Source of the DNA: an uncultured Allorhizobium sp.
GTDB lineage: Bacteria > Pseudomonadota > Alphaproteobacteria > Rhizobiales > Rhizobiaceae
NCBI GenBank assembly: GCA_958439205.1
Contig: OY288189.1
Span: 3,363,001-3,427,000 of the forward strand
Length of the DNA: 64,000 bases
Direction of reading: 5' to 3'
Part shown: positions 57,906 through 64,000 of the stretch, in pieces
How positions within the stretch are numbered: the stretch's first letter is position 1
Layout of the letters: every line of letters begins with the position of its first letter
Made by a program: the position numbers and the translations under genes
Notes under the pieces: generated by a model
Told to the model about the DNA's origin: nothing
Database searches by the model: none
What the model saw: only the letters and a program-made list of their open reading frames with translations

Positions 57906-58984
57906 TCTGGACGCTTGGCCTCTATTTCTTCAGGCGCTACATGCTCACCTCGCTGTGGTTTCTCCTCGGCGTGATCTCGATCACCTATCTGATCGATTTC
58001 ACCGAAACCTCGCGCCGGTTTGACAGCCTGCCGGGTTATTCGGTGACCGGCGTGCTTTACCTGACTGCGCTGCGCCTGCCCCTCATTCTGCAGCAGACCA
58101 TCCCCTTCATCGGCCTGTTCGTCGGCATGGCGACGCTCATCTCGCTGAACAGAAAGTCCGAACTGGTCGTTGCACGCGCCGCCGGCATTTCCGTCTGGCA
58201 GTTCATGGCACCGTTCCTTATCGGCGCCACGCTGCTCGGATTGGCGACGACCCTGCTCATCAATCCGCTGGCCGCCTGGGGCGAACGGCAGGGTGCGGAA
58301 GTCGAGACCAAATGGCGCGGAACCGAAAACAGTACCAAGCCCACCCCTATCCCGTGGCTGCGGCAATCGAGCGACGGCAACGACCTCGCTCTCGGCGCAC
58401 GTGCTGTTCTTGAGGGCGGCAGTCTGCTCGTGGATGCCGTGCTGCTGCACTTCGATCAGGACGGTCGCATCATCCTTCGGCAGGACGCACGCACAGCCAA
58501 ATTGAAAGATGGTTACTGGATGCTTACCGACGTGCTGGAGACACGTCCCGGCGAGATCCAGACGCGCCTTGCTGAGACGCGCGTCGCCACTAACCTCAAT
58601 GAGGAATTTGTCCAGCAGCGGCTCGCCAAACCGGAAAGCGTTGCTTTTTATGATCTATTTCAGAAAATTGAAGTTGCCCGATCCTTCGGCATCTCTCCGC
58701 ATGCTCTGGAGACACAATTTCATTCCCTGCTATCGCTGCCGTTCCTGATGGTTGCAATGACGTTGATTGCGGCAACCGTTTCGTTGAAATTCAGCCGTAT
58801 CAACCAATCGCGGACGGTGATTCTCGGTGGAATATTGTCAGGCTTCGTGCTTTATGTTGTCACAGTGCTCGTCAGGGCATTCGGAAGCAGCGGCGTCATG
58901 CCGCCATATGTTGCGGCCTGGGTCCCAGTTGTCGTAGCGATGGCATTGGGGGCAACGATTCTGCTTCACAAGGAGGATGGTTAG
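57902..58984 (+). CDS. lptG: LPS export permease LptG
   Basis: 360 residues, the partner of LptF with the same six-helix plan. Seen: LYFFRRYMLTSLWFLLGVISIT, LIDFTETSRRF, LINPLAAWGERQGAEVE and SLPFLMVAMTLIAATVSLKFS. The start overlaps the lptF stop as ATGA and its stop overlaps the lptD start by one base. Confidence 0.92.
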   Translation: MIWTLGLYFFRRYMLTSLWFLLGVISITYLIDFTETSRRFDSLPGYSVTGVLYLTALRLPLILQQTIPFIGLFVGMATLISLNRKSELVVARAAGISVWQFMAPFLIGATLLGLATTLLINPLAAWGERQGAEVETKWRGTENSTKPTPIPWLRQSSDGNDLALGARAVLEGGSLLVDAVLLHFDQDGRIILRQDARTAKLKDGYWMLTDVLETRPGEIQTRLAETRVATNLNEEFVQQRLAKPESVAFYDLFQKIEVARSFGISPHALETQFHSLLSLPFLMVAMTLIAATVSLKFSRINQSRTVILGGILSGFVLYVVTVLVRAFGSSGVMPPYVAAWVPVVVAMALGATILLHKEDG

Positions 58985-61317
58985 TGGCGGTAAAAGACCG
59001 CGGGAATATCAGGAGGCTCTCGGTAGCCCTGCTGACCAGTGTCGCTGTGTGCGCTTTGCCGCTCACCGCGCCTCTCGTGCATGCGCAGAGCCTGTCGGAC
59101 TCAGCGTCCACGGCAGGTCAACTCCCTGATGACGCGAAGCTGCTTCTGGCAGCCAATGAACTCGTTTATGACCGTGATGCCGAGCGCGTTGTCGCGAATG
59201 GCGCGGTGCAGATCAATTATGCGGGCTACCAGATGGTGGCCCGACAAGTCGTCTATGACCAGAAGACGGGTCGCGTGACCGCGGCCGGCAATATCGAGCT
59301 GGTGGAACCGACGGGCAACCGCATCTATGCGGACTCGCTCGACGTAACGGACAACTTCTCCGATGGCTTCCTGAGGGCCCTGCGGGTCGAAACGACTGAC
59401 AACACACGCCTCGTCGCCGAGAGCGCCGAGCGTGTTGGCGGCACTCAGATGATCCTGCACAAGGGTGTCTATACCGCCTGCCTTCCTTGCGCCGAAAATC
59501 CGTCACGCCCGCCGATCTGGCAGGTGAAGGCAGAGCGCGTGGTGCAGGATGGCCAGAAGAAGACCGTTCGCCTGGAAAAGGCTCGCTTCGAACTCTTCGG
59601 ACGTTCGATTGCCACCCTCCCCTTCATCGAAGTCCCGGACAACACGGTGAAGCGGAAGTCCGGCTTCCTGTTCCCGGAATTCCGTTCCGGTGAGAATGTA
59701 GGCTTCGGGATTTCGGTTCCTTACTACATCGCCATCGCGCCGGATCGCGACGCGACGATCACGACAACCGGCTTCAGCGCACAGGGCGTTCTTCTGGAAG
59801 CAGAGCTGCGCCAGCGCTTCGAAAAGGGCCAGGCAAGCTTGCGCCTCGCCGGCATCAGCCAGATGAACACCGACGAGTTCACTGCCGGCACCAGCGACGC
59901 CGATCGCGATTTCCGCGGCCTCGTTGCGTCCAAGGGCGATTTCAAGATCAACCCGCGCTGGTCATTCGGTTGGGACGTGATGTTCCAGACCGACAACAAC
60001 TTTGCCCGTACCTACGGTGTGGAAGGGTTGAACAGTTCGACCAACACCAACACGGTTTACCTGACCGGCGTCGGCGAGCGGAATTTCTTCGACATGCGCA
60101 GCTACTATTTCGACGTTCAGGACGCCGATCTGAACGACACTGCCGAAAAGAAGCAGGCGACCGTTCTGCCTGTCATCGACTACAGCTATTACGCGCCTGA
60201 ACTCGTGGCAGGCGGCCAGCTGTCAGGCACCCTAAACTTCACCTCACTGTCGCGCTTCTCTGGTGAAGCCGCCGATACGAATGGTGATGGCACCAACGAC
60301 GTCTATCGTGGCCTCAAGGGCAACATGAACCGCCTTTCGGGCGAGCTCGCATGGGAACGCACGTTTGACGGCCCGGGTGGCATTCAGATCACCCCGCTGC
60401 TCGCGGCGCGCGGTGACGTCTTCGGCCTGGCGATGGATAGCCCCACGGATTACACGGGCGGATACACGTCTAACGACGCACCGGCACGCGGCTTGCTGAC
60501 CGCCGGCTTAGAGGTCCGCTATCCCTGGCTGATCACCACCGACAATAGTTCGCATATCATCGAACCGATCGCGCAGATCTATGCGCGCAACGACGAGGAC
60601 TATGCCGGGCAGTTGCCGAACGAGGATTCACAGAGCTTGGTCTTCGATGCCAGTAACCTCTTCTCCCGCAACAAGTTCGCAGGCTTCGACCGGGTCGAAG
60701 GCGGAACGCGTGCAAATGTCGGCATGCGCTATACCGGAAGCTTCGACAATGGCGTCGGTGTGCGCGCGGTTGTCGGTCAGTCCTATCATTTGGCGGGCCT
60801 GAATTCCTACGCAACCGACGACCTGCTTGCGGTCGGCACCGATTCCGGTCTGGAAACGGACGTGTCGGACTTCGTGGCATCGGCTGGCTTCGAACTGCCA
60901 ATCGGTCTGTCCCTGAGCGCTGGCGTACGGCTCGACGAAAAGTCGCTTGAAGTGCGCCGGACCGACCTCAACGCGACCTATGCACAGGACCGCTTCGAGA
61001 CAAGCCTGACTTTCACGCAGGTGGACGCACGTCCGGAATACTCGTTTGACAACGACAATCAGACGGTCACGAGCTCGTCGACGGTCAAGGTCAATCAAAA
61101 CTGGTCGGTGTTCGGTTCGGTCAACTACGATATCGACGCCAATGTCTTCAACCGCCGCAGCGTCGGGATCTCCTATGCCGACGAATGCACGGTCTTCTCG
61201 ATCGCCTATTCGGACAAATACGATCCGAATGCGGAGACCGCGAACGACTGGACGGTCGGCGGCAAGTTGGTCTTCCGAACGCTCGGCGAGATCAATCTCA
61301 GCGACAACTCGTTTTGA
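58984..61317 (+). CDS. lptD: LPS assembly protein LptD
   Basis: 777 residues. LptD is the outer-membrane barrel that inserts LPS. A GTG start sits on the last base of lptG and a Sec signal (LLTSVAVCALPLTAPLVHAQS, cut about residue 37) follows. The periplasmic beta-jellyroll is about residues 55-200 (DRDAERVVANGAVQINYAGY) and the barrel runs to the end, finishing EINLSDNSF. C163/C166 in ACLPCAENP are a Cys pair in the jellyroll; more Cys are few. It works with LptF/G in the same operon. Confidence 0.93.
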   Translation: MAVKDRGNIRRLSVALLTSVAVCALPLTAPLVHAQSLSDSASTAGQLPDDAKLLLAANELVYDRDAERVVANGAVQINYAGYQMVARQVVYDQKTGRVTAAGNIELVEPTGNRIYADSLDVTDNFSDGFLRALRVETTDNTRLVAESAERVGGTQMILHKGVYTACLPCAENPSRPPIWQVKAERVVQDGQKKTVRLEKARFELFGRSIATLPFIEVPDNTVKRKSGFLFPEFRSGENVGFGISVPYYIAIAPDRDATITTTGFSAQGVLLEAELRQRFEKGQASLRLAGISQMNTDEFTAGTSDADRDFRGLVASKGDFKINPRWSFGWDVMFQTDNNFARTYGVEGLNSSTNTNTVYLTGVGERNFFDMRSYYFDVQDADLNDTAEKKQATVLPVIDYSYYAPELVAGGQLSGTLNFTSLSRFSGEAADTNGDGTNDVYRGLKGNMNRLSGELAWERTFDGPGGIQITPLLAARGDVFGLAMDSPTDYTGGYTSNDAPARGLLTAGLEVRYPWLITTDNSSHIIEPIAQIYARNDEDYAGQLPNEDSQSLVFDASNLFSRNKFAGFDRVEGGTRANVGMRYTGSFDNGVGVRAVVGQSYHLAGLNSYATDDLLAVGTDSGLETDVSDFVASAGFELPIGLSLSAGVRLDEKSLEVRRTDLNATYAQDRFETSLTFTQVDARPEYSFDNDNQTVTSSSTVKVNQNWSVFGSVNYDIDANVFNRRSVGISYADECTVFSIAYSDKYDPNAETANDWTVGGKLVFRTLGEINLSDNSF

Positions 61318-61333
61318 GTGACGCAGCACCACT

Positions 61334-61380
61334 TCGGTGGAGGTCATTGTTTCGCCGCACGGATTGTGCAATCCGTGCGG
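61334..61380 (+). promoter_or_regulatory. Hairpins between lptD and surA
   Basis: A perfect 12-bp palindrome pair CCGCACGGATTG / CAATCCGTGCGG with only TG between (61355-61380; hairpin loop GTGC in practice) follows a small CCAC-TTCG-GTGG hairpin. There is no T-run. It may be a weak terminator, an RNA-processing site or a protein site that tunes surA relative to lptD. Confidence 0.5.
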
Positions 61381-61448
61381 TAGTTCTAAAATCCATGGCA
61401 AAGACATAGATCCGGGCGGAGACTTATCCTCCGGAGAAAGGATGACAG

Positions 61449-62393
61449 ATGGCCAATGCGAAAAAGGGCACCAGTCTGCTGCTTGCCGGCGTCATCGCGC
61501 TGTCTCTCAGCGTGAGCCCCACTCCGATGGTCGCGCCTGTACAGGCTGCGACATCCGTGGTTGCCGTCGTCAACAAGACCGCGATCACGAGCGGCGATGT
61601 TTCACGCCGCGCGGCATTCCTCCGTTTGCAGCGCCGCAGCGGCAACTTGCAGAAGATTGCCAAGGACGAACTGGTCAACGAAGCGCTGAAGCGCGAGGAA
61701 ATCGCCCGCGTCGGTATGTCGGTCAGCACGTCAGATGTCGACGCCTCCTTCGAACGGTTCGCGACATCGAACAAGATGTCGGTCTCCCAGCTGAATTCCG
61801 TGCTTGATCAGGCCGGTGTGGGCGCTGCCCATTTCAAATCCTTCATCGCGATATCCATGAGCTGGCCGCGCCTCGTCAACGCTCGTTATGGTGCCGGTTC
61901 CCGCGGTCGCCTTTCGAACCAGGACCTCGTGACACGCCTGCTTGAGAACAAGCAGAAGCCCGTGACGACCGAATACTTCCTGAAGCAGGTTGTCTTCGTG
62001 GTCCCGGCTTCGAAGAAGGGCATCGTTGGCAAGCGCAAGGCCGAGGCCGAAAAGTCGCGCGCCTCGTTCCCGGGCTGCGATCAGGCCATGGAATTCGCCA
62101 AGAACTATCTCGACGTTTCGATCCGCAATCTCGGCCGCGTTCTCGAACCGGAACTGCCGCCGGAATGGAAGCCGCTTATCGAGAAGGCAAATGGCGGCAC
62201 GACGGGCACGCGCGTGACGGAACGTGGCGTGGAGTATCTCGCCATCTGCAATCAGCGCCAGGTATCGGACGACGTCGCCGCTGAAGTCGTGTTCCGCGCC
62301 GAAGATCTTGGCAAGGAACAGCAGGACGAAAATCCGAATTCCGACAAATATCTCGAAGAGCTGCGCTCCAAGGCACAGATCGTCCTGCAATAA
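61449..62393 (+). CDS. SurA-like periplasmic chaperone
   Basis: 314 residues with a signal peptide (LLLAGVIALSLSVSPTPMVAPVQAA, cut about residue 34). The SurA N-terminal helical domain (VVNKTAITSGDVSRRAAFLRLQ, about 40-150) is followed by a parvulin-like region (VVFVVPAS...RVTERGVEYLAICNQRQVSDD) lacking the usual catalytic His/Cys pattern, so it may be a pure chaperone. Position between lptD and pdxA matches the surA slot; it would help LptD and other barrels fold. The ribosome site is GGAGAAAGG. Confidence 0.85.
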   Translation: MANAKKGTSLLLAGVIALSLSVSPTPMVAPVQAATSVVAVVNKTAITSGDVSRRAAFLRLQRRSGNLQKIAKDELVNEALKREEIARVGMSVSTSDVDASFERFATSNKMSVSQLNSVLDQAGVGAAHFKSFIAISMSWPRLVNARYGAGSRGRLSNQDLVTRLLENKQKPVTTEYFLKQVVFVVPASKKGIVGKRKAEAEKSRASFPGCDQAMEFAKNYLDVSIRNLGRVLEPELPPEWKPLIEKANGGTTGTRVTERGVEYLAICNQRQVSDDVAAEVVFRAEDLGKEQQDENPNSDKYLEELRSKAQIVLQ

Positions 62394-62411
62394 GCGGCGA
62401 AAGACCGATCC

Positions 62412-63434
62412 ATGACCGATGGCGTGCTACCGCTCGCGCTTACCCAGGGCGACCCGGCCGGCATAGGGCCTGATATCGCCCTGCAGGCCTGGCTCAAGCG
62501 GGGCGAGATCAGCTTGCCGCCCTTCCTCTACATTGGCGATCCCGCGGTACTCGAGGTGCGCGCTCGCTTGCTTGAGCTGGATGTCAGGATCGAGGAAACG
62601 GATGCTGCGCATGCCTGCGAGGTGTTCGACAGGGCTGTGCCGGTGCTTGCCATCAAGACCGGTGTCGATGTTCTCGCGGGCAAGCCACATGTCGCCAATG
62701 CCCGCGGAACGATTAGCGCAATAGAGACCGCCGTCTCCCTCTGCCTTGCCGGGGAGGTGCGTGCCGTCGTCACCAATCCAATAGCAAAAGCTGTTCTCTA
62801 CGAGGCGGGCTTCGGCTTTCCTGGCCATACCGAATTTCTGGCTGACCTCGCAGCTAAAGCCACAGGCGAAAGCGTTCTGCCGGTGATGATGCTTGCCGGC
62901 CCCAAGCTGAAGGCTGTACCGGTCACGATCCACATTCCGATCAAGGATGTGCCGGACGCCCTGAGCGAAGAGCTCATCGTCGATACCTGCCGCATCGTTG
63001 CCCGGGATCTGACCGACCGCTTCGGCTTGACAGCGCCGCGGCTCGCGGTTGCCGGTCTCAACCCGCATGCGGGTGAAGGCGGCGCAATCGGGCATGAGGA
63101 TGACGACATCATTCATCCGGCCATCCGACGCCTTCGCGAAGAAGGGATTGATGCCTTCGGGCCCCTGCCCGCCGACACGATGTTCCATGACGATGCCCGC
63201 AGCCGTTACGACGTGGCAATCTGCATGTATCATGATCAGGCGCTGATCCCGGCCAAGGCGCTCGGCTTCGACGACAGCGTCAACGTCACGCTCGGTCTGC
63301 CCTTCATTCGCACGTCCCCTGATCATGGCACCGCTTTCGGTCTTGCGGGTACAGGATTTGCCAAGGAAACCAGCCTCATTGCCGCGCTTGAACTGGCGGA
63401 CCGCATGAGCATCGCCAAGGACGCATCCCGCTAA
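62412..63434 (+). CDS. pdxA: 4-hydroxythreonine-4-phosphate dehydrogenase
   Basis: 340 residues. PdxA works in pyridoxal phosphate synthesis. Seen: [14 protein letters not shown] (residues 11-24), [41 protein letters not shown] (metal His and Asp) and [17 protein letters not shown], then [13 protein letters not shown]. Its stop overlaps the rsmA start by one base. Confidence 0.95.
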   Translation: MTDGVLPLALTQGDPAGIGPDIALQAWLKRGEISLPPFLYIGDPAVLEVRARLLELDVRIEETDAAHACEVFDRAVPVLAIKTGVDVLAGKPHVANARGTISAIETAVSLCLAGEVRAVVTNPIAKAVLYEAGFGFPGHTEFLADLAAKATGESVLPVMMLAGPKLKAVPVTIHIPIKDVPDALSEELIVDTCRIVARDLTDRFGLTAPRLAVAGLNPHAGEGGAIGHEDDDIIHPAIRRLREEGIDAFGPLPADTMFHDDARSRYDVAICMYHDQALIPAKALGFDDSVNVTLGLPFIRTSPDHGTAFGLAGTGFAKETSLIAALELADRMSIAKDASR

Positions 63435-64000
63435 TGGCTGCACTCGACGGACTGCCACCGCTACGCGATGTCATCGCGCGCCATGGGCTCGATGCCAAGA
63501 AGGCACTCGGCCAGAACTTTATCCTGGACCTGAACCTGACGCAGAAGGTGGCGCGGACCGCAGGCTCGCTTGAAGGCGCGACGGTGATCGAGGTCGGACC
63601 GGGTCCGGGCGGACTCACGCGCGCCATCCTCGCGCTTGGCGCCAAGAAGATCATCGCGATCGAGCGCGACCCGCGCTGCCTGCCAGCGCTGCAGGAAATC
63701 AGCGACCACTACCCGGGGCGCCTCGAAGTGATCGAGGGGGACGCGCTGAAGATCGATTTCCGGGACCTCGCCAAAGGCGAACCGGTCAAGATCATCGCGA
63801 ACCTGCCCTACAATGTCGGGACGCAGCTGCTCGTCAACTGGCTCCTGCCGGCGCAGTGGCCTCCCTTCTGGCAGTCGCTGACCCTGATGTTTCAGAAGGA
63901 AGTCGGCCAGCGGATTGTGGCGCGTGAGGACGACAATCACTACGGCCGGCTCGGCGTGCTTTGCGGCTGGCGGACTGAGGCCCACATGGCCTTCGACATT
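63434..64000 (+). CDS. rsmA: 16S rRNA (A1518/A1519) dimethyltransferase, 3' end missing
   Basis: The first 189 codons of RsmA (KsgA), which dimethylates two adenines near the 3' end of 16S rRNA. Seen: [11 protein letters not shown] (residues 21-31), [16 protein letters not shown] as the SAM motif (about 55-70), IAIERD, and the catalytic [12 protein letters not shown] (about 119-130). The ATG overlaps the pdxA TAA by one base. The frame runs off the window edge. Confidence 0.94.
   Translation, partial: MAALDGLPPLRDVIARHGLDAKKALGQNFILDLNLTQKVARTAGSLEGATVIEVGPGPGGLTRAILALGAKKIIAIERDPRCLPALQEISDHYPGRLEVIEGDALKIDFRDLAKGEPVKIIANLPYNVGTQLLVNWLLPAQWPPFWQSLTLMFQKEVGQRIVAREDDNHYGRLGVLCGWRTEAHMAFDI

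Overview
The window looks like a piece of a chromosome from a Rhizobiaceae-type alphaproteobacterium (Rhizobium/Agrobacterium/Neorhizobium group). This is inferred from high-GC codon use, HdaA in place of a typical Hda, the ppk-ppx/hdaA/perM/purMN block, the SDR-uvrC-pgsA-moaD-moaE block, the holC-pepA / lptF-lptG-lptD-surA-pdxA-rsmA block and a RopB/Omp25-like outer membrane protein. I see no rRNA, tRNA, CRISPR array, insertion sequence or prophage. Most of the window is dense housekeeping sequence with a few accessory inserts.

Layout. 1-5.9 kb: the end of a c-di-GMP phosphodiesterase (EAL), a cyclic-nucleotide-sensor/CPBP-membrane-protease fusion, parC (minus) and an exported protein of unknown function. 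5.9-11.4 kb: aspS (minus), a small accessory patch (stand-alone BLUF photoreceptor, DUF1349 protein), then a TetR regulator divergent from an ABA4-like membrane protein pair, with two matching palindromes between them. 11.4-22 kb: an MFS transporter, a Tat-exported multicopper oxidase coupled to a metallo-beta-lactamase-fold hydrolase, then a tight row rnd-GNAT-Rsm22-DUF2891-AcnX and a phytase-like esterase. 22-30.4 kb: an exported protein, ppx, ppk, hdaA and perM on minus, then purM-purN on plus. A good Pho-box match sits in front of ppk. 30.5-38.2 kb: an ABC exporter, a NUDIX hydrolase and a molybdopterin oxidoreductase (minus), rlmJ, an RNase T2-family protein, a GST and an outer membrane barrel. 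38.5-44.8 kb: a PTR1/FolM-type reductase followed by uvrC, pgsA, moaD and moaE. Next comes an orphan LivH-like permease divergent from a CGNR zinc-finger regulator, with an inverted repeat between them, and then a lipoprotein. 44.9-54.5 kb: ndk, a GST, a DinB-family protein, two chemoreceptors, a degenerate GGDEF protein and an ABC-F ATPase. 54.5-64 kb: holC-pepA (minus) facing away from the LPS export and maturation operon lptF-lptG-lptD-surA-pdxA-rsmA (rsmA cut by the window edge).

Functional themes: envelope biogenesis (LptF/G/D, SurA, outer membrane barrel), phosphate storage (Ppk/Ppx with a putative PhoB site), purine synthesis, molybdopterin synthesis with a molybdoenzyme about 7 kb away, DNA replication control and repair (HdaA, ParC, HolC, UvrC), and sensory inputs (EAL, degenerate GGDEF, BLUF, two chemoreceptors, cNMP sensor). 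I did not find a clear new defence or mobile system. The most promising less-described items are small regulated cassettes: the TetR/ABA4-like pair, the CGNR/orphan LivH pair, the cNMP-CPBP fusion and the rnd-to-AcnX gene row. All assignments come from reading motifs and context; no database search was run.
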